NCBI GenBank assembly: GCA_023213395.1
Contig: CM041465.1
Span: forward strand, 167,283,741 to 167,347,740
Direction of reading: 5' to 3'
Origin: Cycas panzhihuaensis
Taxonomy: Eukaryota > Cycadophyta
DNA length: 64,000 nucleotides
Positions 1 through 12,699 of this stretch are shown here, piece after piece (positions within the stretch are counted from its first letter, which is position 1; every line of letters begins with the position of its first letter). Below the pieces are notes generated by a model. That model did not search any database. It had not been told where the DNA came from and saw nothing but the letters and a program-made list of their open reading frames with translations. The translations under genes were made by a program, and so were the position numbers.

Positions 1-479
1 AATACCTACAGGAATGGTCTTTAACTTATTGATTAAAGAGAATGATCCATCCTTCATACTTGAGGGAATAGATCTAAACCTAATGGGACATTGGGTATAA
101 GAGGTAAAGAGTCAATATTATTCACTATCAAATCATCAGGTGATTTAGATGGACCTACACTCTTTGTTGTCTCCACCATATTTATTATTCTCTTAGTCTC
201 ACCACCTTTGGGAGGTGGGTGAGTTTGATTACTAATTTATTTAGTCAAAGGATTAAGAGGAGTTATATTCTTCTTCAATAAATTATAACCAAAAGGCTCA
301 TATTCATCATTGTGAACCTATTTTTCCTTACTCTTATCGCCCTTATTTCTTTTATCATTATGTTGAGGTAAGAGGTCCTTGTGAATCATTTGATCTTGTG
401 ATATTTTAGAGGGATGGTTTAATTGAACATTCATATTTTAAGTGATCATTTAGACTATGTGGTATTTACTTCTATCATG
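1..479 (-). mobile_element. Gypsy element, gag-downstream part cut by window edge
   Basis: Continuation of the minus-strand Gypsy element beyond the recognisable gag block. I see no intact frame or clear protease motif here. It is assigned to the element only because it is contiguous with gag and has the same composition. Confidence 0.4.
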
Positions 480-2483
480 GGTGTTAATTTGATGATATAA
501 ATACCATTTTATGCTTTTTAAAGAAGGAGGAGGTGGAGGAGGACCTTATTTTTTCCTTCCTTTAGTAAGATGGATTACTTTTGTTTCCTGAGAGGGTTGA
601 ATTTGAGAAGAACCATAAACATGTAACTTAGTATTGATCACATACTCCAATAATCTAATGAAATAAGTTAAGTGATCATAGGTAGGTTTAGGATAGGAAG
701 CTTTTGTTGTTTGAATAGTTTCTTTAGAAAGTGCAAGTTTCCCAACCTTCTTAATACCTGCATGAATCTTAAATATTTCCAAAGCTAAACATCAATCAAT
801 AGCTCTTTATAGATTTGAGGACCAAGTTTTATAACTTTAAGGTGTACATGTAGCCTCAAAGCATTAGTAAATAGATCAAATAGGAGACTATGACTAAGAC
901 ATAAATGGCAAGCATGTACTTCATTTTGCAACTTTCTCATAAAGTCTTTAGAGGTTTCATCATGATTTTGTTTGATAACCAAAAGGGACTTAGATGCTAG
1001 ATTTGAATGGTCTCACTACATCAAAATAGTTGATAAAAGAATCAACTAATTGTTGAAATGAGAGGATAAAAGCTGAAGAAAATTAGTAAAATAATTTCAA
1101 GGCATCACGTAGAAGTGATTTAGGAAACAAGCACATCATGATGTAATTAGTTGGCATGGAATCTACATAAGCAAGTGCAAACACTTGTATATAACAAGCA
1201 AGGTCTTGAGAGGAGTCACCTAAAAATTTAGGTAACTTAGGAAGAAATGGAGACATGGGAGATGAAAAGACCTCATAGGAAAAGGGGGACTTCATGTAGT
1301 CAAGAAAAGGTTTCCTTGGCCTTAATATAGTAGGACATTAAGGCAAGGATGATGGATGTGGAATAAAAGAAAGAATAGTTTGTTATTATTTTTGTTGGGT
1401 AATGGAGTGAGATGGAAGAGTAGATGAAGGATTAAACCAAGTTGTAAGGTTAACTATAGAGTTGGTTTGTAGCATAGGATATTGTGGAAGGATTGGATTA
1501 AATGAAGAAAAAGAGACTAGTTATAGGGTAGGTCTAGGAATATTTGATGAAGAAGTAGGCTTTCCAACTCCTAAAATATGAGATTGACTAAGTGAGGTAT
1601 AAGGATGAATGGAATGGTTATGAGAAACATGTTGGGTAGAAGGAGATACATTAAGTATTCTAAGAGAAGATGCATAAGGTCTAATGCCTTGTGGAATAAA
1701 CATATGGGATGTGTAAGCTAATAATTGAGTTGAAGAAAGAATAGGATGAGAGGGGGTAACCCTAGTGGTATAGGAATGGATAGGTTGCAGACTTAGTGAA
1801 GGTGAGACCACTTGACTCGAGGTAGGAGCATGAGAAGGACTGGGGTTATCATAGATGGGAATAGTAAAGGTATCTCCATGTGTAAAAGGTTCCACATAAG
1901 GAGAATGGATTCAAACTTGTAACCTAGAAGGAGAGGGAGGAGGCTAAAAATGAACTAACTTGTAATCTTCTACCTCCTCTAAAGGAGGAGAATGAGGTCT
2001 TGATAAAGATGGGTGGGAAGGTAGGGAAGATTGAATGAGATTGGGAGCAACTAAAGGCTTAACCTGAATTGACTCATACTCCTCACATAATAGATCAAAT
2101 TGATGATGTTATGGAGAGGATGTCATAGTATGAGTCTATGGATAAAAAGGGTCTTGATATCCAAGAATGTGAAGCAGAGTTAGAACCCTAGTAAGAACTA
2201 GCTTAAATTATGATGGATATATTTGAATGAGAAATGATTCTTCTTATACAAAAGAAGGATCACCATAAAATTGAGAGAGTTCATATTCTTGCTCCATAGG
2301 TATTTCATATAACTGAGTCAAATCTTTAGGAGGATAAACGTAAGTATCATGAATATGATATTTCAAACAATTAACATAAGAAGATGAAACTTCTTGAGCA
2401 AAATGTAAAGGTTGTACTTGAGGATTAGGCAGGATACCTTAAAGCCTTAATGATTGCCTAGGAGTAGGTGTTATATTTTTCAT
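480..2483 (-). pseudogene. Ty3/Gypsy gag remnant (Tat/Athila-like)
   Basis: Decayed retrotransposon capsid gene read right to left. A start codon lies at 2483-2481, 28 bp inside the primer-binding site, and an interrupted frame follows. The N-terminal third (about 2480-1300) is rich in Pro, Ser and Thr. About 1295-1083 reads as a gag core with KLPKFLGDSSQDL and LFPKSLLRDALKLFY, matching the usual pattern of Gypsy gag proteins. About 982-785 gives KQNHDETSKDFMRKL, the next conserved gag block, and 782-546 continues it. Several stops and frame changes break the frame, so no protein is expected. The pol genes would lie beyond the left edge. The order PBS, then proline-rich gag, suggests the Tat/Ogre/Athila side of Gypsy; the lineage is an inference. 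Confidence 0.7.
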
Positions 2484-2510
2484 AACTTTAAATAAGAGAA
2501 AAATTGGTAA

Positions 2511-2528
2511 TCCCTAGTATGGTCGCCA
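2511..2528 (-). other. Primer-binding site of the leftmost Gypsy element
   Basis: Read on the minus strand this is TGGCGACCATACTAGGGA. It resembles the TGGCGAC...GGGGA primer-binding sites known from Tat/Ogre-type Gypsy elements (recalled, not searched). It sits 28 bp upstream of the gag start codon. This fixes the element's orientation and places its 5' LTR immediately to the right. Confidence 0.6.
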
Positions 2529-2533
2529 AAAAG

Positions 2534-5061
2534 ATGGTGAGGCTTTGGTTGGACCTAAACCAAATATCTCTTAACTAATAGAATATTTTCTTGTTTCAAA
2601 TCTAGACTAAGAGATATGAAGTCTAAAAGGACCTAAGTAACCACCTTTGCCTAACTCCTACGAAGGAGTCTCCTCCTGATTGTGTCATTTAATGAAGGTA
2701 TAAATAAATAAAGTAATGAAAGGCTAGGATATAAGGGGGTGATTGAATCCACTAGCCTATATAACTAGATAAATGAGTTCTAAGTTTAGAATTACACTAA
2801 CAATGTCTCTTATATCCTTCCTAGGGGGGAGTTTTACTTAAATGAAGGAGAAGGGTCAAGTGATAGAAAGGTTTTCTCATGTTTCTTTTTTTTTTTTTTT
2901 TTTTTGTTATTTTTGTTTTAAATGAAGTGAAATAAAGAACAATAAATGACATTACAAAATCTATCTACCTAGTCTTTTAAGACTTAAACAAGAAAGTGAA
3001 ACACACATGCAATGTATTTTTTTAACATTTTTTTAAAGATAAAGCATGGTGAAAATGGAATACAAACCTACTTTATTAGAGGCAACACATATTTTTTTTA
3101 CAAAAAAAAAATGTATCATGAAATGCAACTAACTCCACTTGCGACTATGTAAGAAATTAAATAATATATAATGTTAATATGAGGTTTTTTATTCCAATTA
3201 CATGATATCTTTCTTTTGAATAATGCTTCAACCATGAAAAGAGAGATTTTAAAGATTTATTACTATTGTTATGAATGATTTTCAAATCATAGAGAGTGCA
3301 TGCAACTAATGATATTCAAGTCATATCCTCAAACAAGCAACAAGCCAAAGAGCAAAGTTGTTTTATCATAATTAGAGTCCATTGGATACTAAAGGGATCC
3401 TTTAACCTTATATGATTTGATCAAATCAAGAATATATCATTCATGCATTCAATTTTTTCTTTGGAAGTAAAAGACTAATTAAAAGAGTAAAATCAAATAA
3501 GAACAATATTATGATTCCTTGCCTATTATAAAACTCCATCATCAAAATAACCTTCTTTCTTTCATATGATCAAATTACTTCAAATTCTTCCTTTAAAACC
3601 AACAAATAAGAAAGAGAAACAAGAATCATAGTCTCAACTATAGTTGCAAACAAGCCAAAAATAAAAGCAAGCCTTTTGGGATTTGGATAGTTGCAGAAGA
3701 ATAGGAAATAATAGTTATCTTTGGAGTAAAGAGATGAGCATTCTTCATAATAGTCTACTCTTCATTTTGTCCCATAAAGGCCAGACCTTTCATCTAAATT
3801 CCCAAGGTAAAAAAAAGTATAAAACCATAAAAAATATTAGTAGAAAGATTCTAAGCACTAATAGTCAACAAAAAGTGGGAAATTTTACAAGAGTTTACAA
3901 TAGGAAAGACCTTACCAAGAATAAAGGAGTTTTGAAGATAAAAACCTTGAAGAAATTAAGAATCTTGAAGAAAATCAACCATTGAAATTCAAGCATCAAT
4001 GAAATAACAACCAAAGCATCAAAGTCTCCTCTTGATTTCACCCTTCTTTTCCTCAAAAAATAGTCTTTCAAGCCACAATAGTACAAAACTTTAAAAAATC
4101 TCAAGGAAGCTCTCAAAAACTTGATCTCTTAGCTCTTAAATTTTGAATGATAGATGAGACTAAGCTTTAGGTTTATTATGGGCATGAAAGAGATAAGTTT
4201 GCATCAAATCTAGGTAGCAACATGTAAAATTCTGGTGCGCTGGATGAGTTTTGCATGCATGCCAATAAAAAATAAGACTAGTCATATTTTTGGAGTTACG
4301 AAAAATGTGATTTTATACTAAAAACATAATCAATCATGTTTTTGGTAAGACCAAAAATGGGATAAATCAAGAGGTCAAAATAACTCATTAAGAAGGTCAA
4401 AAATTGATTTTTGTTGATTAATTTAAGTACACATGACTGAATTAATAAGGAAAGAGGTTTAAAAATGATGAAAATGATAAGCATAAGCCCAAAAATTGAT
4501 CAAAAAGATAATGTAAGTGTGAAACCAAGATAAAAACATGAAACAATAAAATATTCTAAAAGAAGGATTGAATTAAAATGATCGTGAAAGAAGAATTTAG
4601 TGTTATAATCATCAATCATCAGTAAGTGATAACATAATTATATAGCAATTATCATTTAGCATATATCATCAATGAGATTAAGATAATACTTCATCAAAAC
4701 ATGGCCTAATCCATATAAAATAAGCTTAAATCAATCATCCTCACATGAAATAATACAAGAAACTCATTAAAAGTAATAAAGATCAGCAAAAGGGCTAGGT
4801 TCTCGTGAAACAAAGTGATAAAAGTCTTAGTTACTAAGAACATACTATTCACATATGCTAGGCAAATAAATGTTATCATATGAAGCAAAAGCATAATAGA
4901 AAGTGATAATATTAGAAATGTGTAAATCAAATGATATCTATCTATCTATCTATCTATATATGTATGTGTGTGTATGTAGATACACACATACATATATACA
5001 TATGAAACTGAGTTATAAATAAAATAGTATAATGTATGTATATATGAGATATAAAAATAAT
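2534..5061 (-). repeat. Probable 5' LTR of the leftmost Gypsy element (outer end not located)
   Basis: AT-rich non-coding sequence directly outside the primer-binding site, where the 5' LTR of a minus-strand element must begin. The partner LTR is outside the window, so the outer boundary cannot be set; 5061 is only where the next recognisable repeat begins. It holds a T-run at about 2887-2905 and several A-runs. The short frames here (for example 3683-3985, lysine-rich with a non-ATG start) look like chance. Confidence 0.4.
4936..4999. repeat. (CTAT)n microsatellite with a TG/CA hairpin
   Basis: About five CTAT repeats run into a near-perfect inverted repeat. TATATGTATGTGTGT on the left pairs with ACACACATACATATATA on the right, across a short GTAGAT-type loop. 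It is a simple-sequence tract with strong foldback potential; no function is implied. Confidence 0.8.
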
Positions 5062-6133
5062 ACAACATTAGTGTCTAGAGGGAGCTCATGCTTCTATAAG
5101 TACATATAATATTCCCAAATAAACTAGTTGCAACACATCTCAAAACTCATAGAGCAGGCTTACCTCTCCTTGAAATACCCCTCTCTCACTCCCCTATAAA
5201 TTCCTTATTCATGATAAATAAGACCTCTTACATATACAAAATACAAAATGGGTAAATTATTAGTAGTAATAGGGGGTGTAAGTTGTTGATAGGAAATAAA
5301 TAATATGCAAAAGAAATTTAAATTAAAAACTAAAATTTTGATATACCATTGTAAAACCATGTATTGTTTCATTTTTCATAATAATATATCATGTATCATT
5401 ATGTGAATACAATGGCACATCCTATACTATTTTGAAATAAAATTGTATATTATGTACCATTATGAATTTAAAATGAATTCATGAATTAAATGGTACGTAC
5501 CATTTTGATTTGTGCATGCCAAAAATTCACAAAAAAGGGAAAAAATTGCCAAAAAATGATAAACATCAAAATCCTAATTAAATGGAAATTTGTAGGAATA
5601 TATTTTCACCATATTCATAAAAAAAGGAGATTCTAGAGTAGCCCCACTTATTCAAAAACCTTAATTTTAGAGAAGCCCTTAAAATTAGGGGCTTTGGCTA
5701 AAATTAAGAAAAGTGAAGAGAAAATCTAATAAAAATATGTTCTCATTATATAGTGGTCATTGTTGAGTCATGAATATGCTAGAATATGAGGCATAAAAAA
5801 TTGTTGCTTTAAACACCAATAATCAACTCTTAATTATTGTCATCTTATAAATGGACCAAAAGATAAATCTAATAAACTAACTCATACAAATGAATAGGAA
5901 ATTTGAGGAATATAAATTTTAAATAGATTTCTTTAAGCCTCCTATGGGTCAAAATTCACCTAAAATTCCCCATATTTCTTATGATTTAAATGTTACCACG
6001 TGCAAGATGGAGTTCACAACCTTGAAATAATTAGATTATCTTGGGCTAAGAGTTCTCTAGTATAATAAATACTCACTTTCACATATGTGTGTTGCTTACA
6101 AATGTTCTATCTTAGGCTTATTCCAAAACATGA
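5062..6133. repeat. Tandem repeat unit A (about 1.07 kb)
   Basis: First of two adjacent copies of a non-coding unit. It opens with AGTGTCTAGAGGGAGCTCATG and ends at the TTATTCCAAAACATGATAT junction, where copy B begins with a near-identical opening. Collinear landmarks shared with copy B are the GGGAGCTCATGCTTCTATAA block, the CCCCTATAAATTCC block, ACCATT-rich sequence, GAATATGAGGCAT, and a tail ending in GTGTGTTGCTTA. No coding capacity was seen. It contains a perfect 18-bp palindrome at 5488-5505. The family is unrecognised. Confidence 0.85.
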
Positions 6134-6480
6134 TATAACATGAGTGTTTAAAGGGAGCTCATGCTTCTATAAATACATATAAAATGCCCAAATGAGCTAA
6201 TTGCAACACACCTTAAAAATCACATAGTGGCTTACCTCTCTCTTAAATCCCCCTTTCACCCCCTATAAATTCCCTACTCATGACAAATAAGACCTATTAC
6301 ATACAAAAAATGCAAAGTGGGTTAGTCGCTAGTAATGACAGGGAGTACAAGCTAATGATAGGAAGTAAAAACTATGTAAAAAAGTTTAAAATATAAAAAC
6401 CAAATATTTCATGTACCATTATAAAACCTTGTACCATCTTCTTTTTCATAATAATACATAATATATTATTATAAAAAATA
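6134..6480. repeat. Tandem repeat unit B, left part
   Basis: Collinear with the first third of unit A. It is interrupted after 6480 by a Copia element; the homology resumes at 17047. The last five bases (AAATA) match the AAATG after the Copia element and form its target-site duplication. Confidence 0.85.
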
Positions 6481-6835
6481 TGTTGGCTTCAAGGTGTAGA
6501 GCAGAAGGATTATAAGTACATAGACATCATCTTAAAGTGAAAATAATAATCTTTGAATATAAATAGCAGTGTTAAAAAATACCATGGAGGTATTCTCCAC
6601 CTATAAATAGATAAATTTTGGGAGGCAGTAAGTGTCTCAACTCGACTAATATTAAAGTTTAAAAAATTATTAAAATATTATATAAATAATTAAATATCTT
6701 ACCTAAGGTGGCTGTGGTAGCCTTGTTGGTTATAGGCAGTTGTTTGGTGATACTAGGTGACCTTGGGAGACTCAAGGTGGCATTGAGGGGCCCAAGGTGC
6801 TCACATGCATTTGCAAATTGGGCATTATCCCAACA
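6481..6835 (-). repeat. 3' LTR of the minus-strand Copia element
   Basis: Begins TGTTGGCTTC and ends ATCCCAACA on the plus strand, giving TG...CA termini. It is collinear with 16680-17046. On the minus strand it follows the purine-rich tract TACTATGAGGGAAAA (6850-6836), which marks it as the 3' LTR. Confidence 0.92.
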
Positions 6836-6879
6836 TTTTCCCTCATAGTAGCCAATATGTAGAACTCTCAACTTATCTC

Positions 6880-7236
6880 TAAATTTCTAAAATTTGATCT
6901 TACCTAAAGCTTTTATAAAGATGTCTATTGCTTGATCTTCAATGCTATAATATACCAATTCAATTTCTCCTACTTAAACTAGCTCTCAAATAAAGTGGTG
7001 CTACATCTCAATATGTTTTGTTTTGCCATAAAATATTAGGTTCTTTATCATATGTATTGTTACTCTGATTATCACACCAAATTCTTATAGGCCTTTTCTG
7101 TTCTAGCTGAAAGTCTTATAAGAGTCTTCTCAACCAAACTATTTCATATGTGACAATAACTATTACTTTATATTCTACTTCGACTATAAATAGAGTGACT
7201 ATATTTTTTTTTCTTAGTGCTCCAAGCTGTAGTTAC
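6880..7236 (-). pseudogene. Copia pol remnant: C-terminal RNase H
   Basis: Read leftwards from 7236 this gives WSTKKKNIVTLF, then EVEYKV, VWLRRLL and WCDN. These are the conserved C-terminal Copia RNase H blocks, corresponding to the usual WSSKKQ, EAEY, WLRRLL and CDN patterns. The frame is collinear with the sequence that resumes at 9794, so this half was separated from the rest of the enzyme by the insert at 7237-9793. Stops occur further downstream. Confidence 0.8.
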
Positions 7237-9793
7237 TATTTCCCAGCTTCCGGGAATGGATACGGAATCACCGACTCAAGTAAGTGCAGGTATGTCTCTT
7301 GCATTATCATCGCTTTCTTTTACTGGATGTTTGCTTGCGTATCTGCATGTGTATGACTTCGTGGGCGGCCTTGTAGTCGCCTACACCTATTTTAGCCTAT
7401 GACGACTATAGCAGGGGCACACTCCCAGCAAGTGTGGCACCCTGGTGACCGACATTACTTCCGCGCCCGCCTCCTCACTCTAGGATCCACTAGGTTTGCG
7501 CCACCTCTGCCCGTGTGATGACTCATCATCGTTTGGTCAACTTGCCACCCCACTCGAGCCCTATTTTTGCTCCTTTGGACCCGTTTTGTTGGCTTGTTTG
7601 CCCCCGGGTGGGTGTTTTAGCGTTATGTCGCCCTTTCTGGTCGCCCCAACCCGGGTGGTTTGTGGGCCCCATTCTCAGCCCTAGGTGCGTCATGGATTTT
7701 TCGGTGCCGAGATATTCATGATCGCCGAATATCCCGGCCAGACGATCGGCTATCTCATTATTTTTTAAAATCTGCCGTGGTAATTTCACATTTATTGCGA
7801 AACTGCCACGTGGCTCACGCTTTATTTCTCCTCCAGCCGCGCCCTAATCACATGCTTTAGGGTTTTGCTTAAGTGCTTAAGCCCTTTTTGGCTCATTTTC
7901 AAAGATCTTTTTGCTCACTTTTGGAGTTGCTCTCAAGAAAAACACTCTCATGCTCTGCTCTTCTCTGCTGTTTTCTTGCTTTTGGACTGCACCTCTTCAT
8001 ACAGTGCCCAGCTCTCCTTTGGCTTGGCTGAGACATTCTCTCAGCCCTTCAAACGCCTTGGAGAGGGCTCCTTTGAAGCAGTTTCCAGCTGGTTTCTACC
8101 CGGGCAGTCTACGAGTTCCCCGTTTGCAGGTGTTTCCCGTCCCGTCTCCCTAGCAAGGTCCCTAGCCTGCTCCACTCCAGATTTGGGCTATTTTTCCAGC
8201 CCTTCTTCACTGTCCTTTGGCTGAGGCAAATCCCTTGCCTCCCCTTCCTAGGTACTCTTCATTTTGTATTTGTCTTTTTGTGGTATTTATGCTTCAGCTT
8301 ATTTGTTCCTACTTGTCTCTTGAGAGTTAGTTTTCCTCCCTTTTGAGGACTGCTGTACCACTCTCCCTGTGCTTCTTGCCTGCGTTTACTGTCCAAGGCA
8401 GTGGCGTTGAGGGGTTGCATAGGTTTTGGAGAGGAGCTGGGTGGATTCCGTACCACCTTCCACGCTCCCTAGGCGGCTCTTAGCCCCCCAAAACCTCCCT
8501 CTCGCCCCGTGCTGCCCTTGGCTTGCAAACAAGGGTTTGAAGGCTCCCTTTGGTTGCCCAAACCAGCGCTGTCACAAGTTGCAGCGCTGATTTGGGACCC
8601 TTTGTTCAGGTTTGGGTGCCCTCCATAGGCCCCAACCGCGGGTTCTTGGTTCACTCTTGCTTCCCGGTCACCCGGTTTGCTCCCCGTAGCACCCCGGTTC
8701 CCCGTGGATATCTTTGGGCCTCTCTTGCCCTTTTTTGCAGCCATTTTCCAGCCTTGGTTCTTCACTTTCTCCTCGCTGCCTTGTGGCTCCTGGGGGGAGG
8801 TTTGGGCACCGTTTGCGGGAGGTAGGCCACTCCGAGGCTTGCCTTGTTGTTTCCTTTCATTTGGACCACTTGCCTTTGGTATTTTCCTTATTGGACTAAC
8901 ACTAACGCATGCATATTTAGACTCTTGTTTATGTTGCTAGACATATATTGTTAGATCTTTGTGTTGCGTGTTAGTGCTCTTCCTCCGGGAAGAGGGAGAC
9001 CCTTGTTGCTTGCAGGTACTCGAGACGCGCGGAGAACGTTGCCCGTTGGCCTCTCTACCGGTAAGTGCTCTTTGCATGTATCGTGTTTTATGCTATCTCA
9101 TTTACTAGTTAGCGTTCCTTTCCTTCCTTTGGTATTGCATTTACTTTTCCGGGGAGGGTAAGGAACCCCCTTTTCGCCCATGCATGCATCCCAAGGTGCG
9201 TCAGAGTGGTTGGGTGCTCCTCGTGGAGGCTACGTCATCTCACGCCTTGCCCGGTGCACGCTTCCTTCCTCTTCGCTACCCTTGTTCTTCCTTTTATTCC
9301 TTTCTTAGTAATTAGAACATTGAAAGATTAAAAGGGGAAATCGCTTTTGTATTTGTTTGCTTTGTTGCATGCATCCTCTATTATCCGTAGGAAAGATTGT
9401 AAGAGTTTTCTTTATCCTTACCTTTCCTTCCTTCTCCTTAACCGCACGAGCGCCTTGCTTCCCGCATCGTTCGTGTACCCGGTTAGGTTGCATAGGTTTG
9501 CTTTTGGCCTATCTCTTTTAGGTTCCTTCTCTCTCCCTTCTGGCCACCCAAGGGTGGGAGGGTCCTATTCCCAGGTTAACTCAGGTTCGTCCTACGTACC
9601 TTCGCCTCTTGCTCAAGGTGGTGAAGGGTCACCCGATAGTAGCCATACTCCATTGCAGATCCCGAACTCGCGCTCCGGCGCACGGGGCGCTCTGCGTGGT
9701 AGTTACCTGCCTTTTAGGTTCCACTTTCTATCATTCCATCACTTACTCCTCCCACGCCTATTAGTTAGGTAGTTATCCCGTAGCTGCGCGTCC
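7237..9793. mobile_element. 2.56 kb GC- and CpG-rich insert, possibly a solo LTR
   Basis: A block of much higher G+C (about half by eye) and many intact CpGs inside AT-rich, CpG-poor surroundings. Its ends are sharp. AGTTAC occurs at 7231-7236 and again at 9794-9799, and the Copia RNase H frame continues if the block and one copy are omitted. A 5- to 6-bp duplication with no coding capacity and no internal LTR pair fits a solo LTR of about 2.56 kb. With a GTTAC duplication, the insert would run from TATTTCCC to GCGTCCA, meaning a decayed TG start. It contains a G-box palindrome CCACGTGG (7806-7813), a TTTAGGGTTTTG motif (about 7856) and pyrimidine-rich leader-like sequence. Several frames of 60-141 codons are open on both strands, but none resembles a known protein. 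Alternatives are another class of element or captured gene DNA. Confidence 0.6.
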
Positions 9794-12480
9794 AGTTACC
9801 GAACTCATACTAAAAATATATCCTAAAGTCAATTTTCTATCATCGATATCACCTGCCCAATCTGAATTTGTGTAGCTTATCAACTAAAAAATTGATAAAG
9901 TTTTATAATATAGACCATATTCTGAAGTACCTTTAAGATATCATAGAATTCTTTTGGCTACCTTCCAATGAGTAGTCTTCGGGTCTTGCATGAATATGGT
10001 TACAATGCTGACTAAATGCGTTATGTCTGGTTGAGTAGATGTCAAGTAGATCAGACTGCCAATTAACTATCTATAGAGTGTAGGATCAATAGGTGTAGAA
10101 TCATCTAGTTTGGAATGATTGATTCCTCTTTTTGCTAGAGTTATTAATGATTTACAATCAGTCATCCTGAACTTTTATAATAGATCTAGGGTATACTTCC
10201 TTTGGGAGATAAAGATACTATTTTTATACTACCATACATCCAAACTTAGGAAGTAATGTATTAATCCTAAATATATCATTTTAAATTCCTTACATTGGGC
10301 TTCTTTAAATATTACAAAATATGGAAGTCATTTCTAGTGTAGACAAGATCATCCACATAGAGTCCCACAATTAGGATAGAATCTCCCTTGATTTTGATGT
10401 CAAGATTTGGATTTGATTGAGACCTTTCAAAGCCTAGATCTCTAAAATATTTGTCAATTTAGGAATTCCAAGCCCTGGGTGCTTGTTTCAAACCATAAAA
10501 TGCCTTTTTTATTTTGTATACTTTGTCTTCTTCCTCCCTAACTTCAAACTAAGGGGTTGAGAGACATAGATATCCTCTTCAATGTAGTCATTAAGGAAAG
10601 CACTTTTGACATCTATTTGATAAACTTTCCATCCTATTTGAGATGCTAAACTCATCATTATATGAACTATTTCCATTCAAGCAACATGAACAAATGTCTT
10701 ATTATAATCAATGCCTTCTCTTTTGGAATAACCTTTGGTGACCAATCTAGCTTTATATTTATCAATTGATCCATTAGAGTAGAACGTGGTTTTATAGATC
10801 CACTTACTGTGAATTTTTCTTTTATTGGGAGGTAAGTTAACCAGTTTCTAAGTATCATTATTAACAATGGAGTGATATTTGTCTTCCATTTCCTTTCTCT
10901 AAGAAGTATGTGTATTGGCCTCATCAAAGGTTTGAGGCTTATAGGACTCCAAAACCTTACTCATGAGGGTAAAGTTTACCTTATGTGATTGAGTGGATCT
11001 TTGATTGCTATCCAAAATGTTGCCCATATCATGATTTCTTTGAACCCATTTTGAAAGTTTATGGTGGAGGTTGAGAAGAGGTTCCATACCCACATGGTTT
11101 ATTAATAACTCATCTAGAGTCAAATATAGGAGGCACATATTTTGACTTGGTGGAGGTGTCAAACTTGATCATTACTTCTTTGCTCTTTTTTTAATTATCA
11201 TGATAACAAGCATCTTCTTAAAACTTTATATCTCTACTCACCATGACCTTCTTTGACTTAGGATCATAGGCTTTGTATGATTTAGACATTTCACTATAGC
11301 CAAGAAATATGCACTTGATACTATGGTCATCCAATTTAGATCTTCTTTGGTTAGGTACACGTCCATAGGCTAGGCACCCAACAACTCTTAAATGATGTAT
11401 GTTTGGCTTGTAGCCTATCCAAGATTCTTCAGGTGTCTTCCACCTTAAAGCTTTGGTGGAGTACTTATTGAGGAGATAAATAGATGTATGGACTACTTCC
11501 ACCCAAAACTCATGGCCCAAATTTTTATCTTTTAACATGCACCTTGCCATTTCTATAATGATGTGATTTTTCCTTTTGGATACATCATTTTATTGTGGGG
11601 TGTAGGGATTTATGAGCTACCTTCTAATCCCATGATGAACACAGTATGTCCTAAATTCATTGGAGATGAATTATCCCCTATTGTTAGATCTTAGTGAGAG
11701 AAGTTTATACCCACTTTATTGCTCCATAAAGGTTTTTGAAGTTAACAAAGTGTTGGAAGGTATCAAATTTAAACTTAAGGAAGAATACCCAAGTCTTCAT
11801 AGTGTAGTCATCAATGAATGTGATGAAATAGTATGCACTTGCTAATGAGGGGACATCCATAGGGTAGCAGATGTCCGTATAGACTAGTTGAAGTGGTCCA
11901 GTTGTCTGATAGTTAAAATTTAGAAATTTTTTCTTATTTTGTTTACCAAGTAAGCATCTTTCACATATGATTTTGTCCACTTCAATATTAGGCAACCAAC
12001 CTATTAACCATATCCATTCTTTTCATCAGGGCCAAACTACTATAGTTGAGGTGTCCAAATCTCCTATGCCATAAGTCACTATCCAATTTAACTGTAGTTC
12101 TTAAGGAATACGTATCTGATGGAGTAAGGGAAAGTTTGAAAAGTCTATCTTTTGTCATTTTTCCTTTTGCAATAATTACCTTTTTTTTTTTTTTTTTTCT
12201 TTAATTGTGTATTCACCATTATCAAAAATAACCTTGTAATCCTAATCCATCATCTGCCCTACTAATAATAGATTGTCTTTAAGGCATGGATATATAGTAC
12301 ATCATCGAGGTATCTATACTCTCCTATATCTATCATAAGAGCTATGTTGCCTCTACCAACCAATTCATGGGATGTGTCATTGTTGAACATTACTAAACCT
12401 ATTTTAATTTTATCCAATGTATAAAATAAATGCTCCTTATGAATCATGTAGGTGGAGTAACTCGAATGAATGTACTAGCT
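9794..12480 (-). pseudogene. Copia pol remnant: protease region, integrase, reverse transcriptase, RNase H start
   Basis: Polyprotein remnant read right to left. Decayed protease-like sequence lies near 12450. The pre-integrase block SDLWHRRFGHLN is at about 12090-12040. The integrase zinc-finger end ICERCLLGKQ and core YTDI...FITFIDDYT lie in 11995-11705. The block from MARCMLKDKN to YDPKSKKVMVSRDIKF is at 11550-11218. Reverse transcriptase spans about 10900-9950, with GLYVDDLVY at about 10370 and LIGSLIYLTSTQPDI at about 10060. RNase H starts with DWAGDIDDRK at about 9880 and breaks at the insert. Stops and frameshifts are frequent. Around 11690 the second catalytic block of integrase reads RSNNRG followed by a stop, so the Asp is lost. 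Confidence 0.88.
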
Positions 12481-12699
12481 ATTGTCTTCTTCTTCTTTGG
12501 TATTAAAACTAGATAGGAAAAGTCTGTTATTATCCCTTATCTTAATTATAGTATTTACACTACCTTTCATAGGTGGTCCATGTTTTGAAAAATATTTGTC
12601 TTTTATATGATCACTACAGTAACAATAGATGTAGTATAGTCTCTCTCTTCTCCCATAGCTTAGACTTTGACTACATAGATGGGTTCTTTCAATGTGGGA

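Noticed and set aside
3683-3985. Plus-strand 100-codon frame, lysine-rich
   Set aside because: Lies in the probable LTR, has a non-ATG start and no recognisable domain.
7865-9772. Several open frames of 60-141 codons in the GC-rich insert
   Set aside because: They overlap on both strands with no recognisable domain. GC-rich DNA has fewer stop codons, so such lengths are expected by chance.
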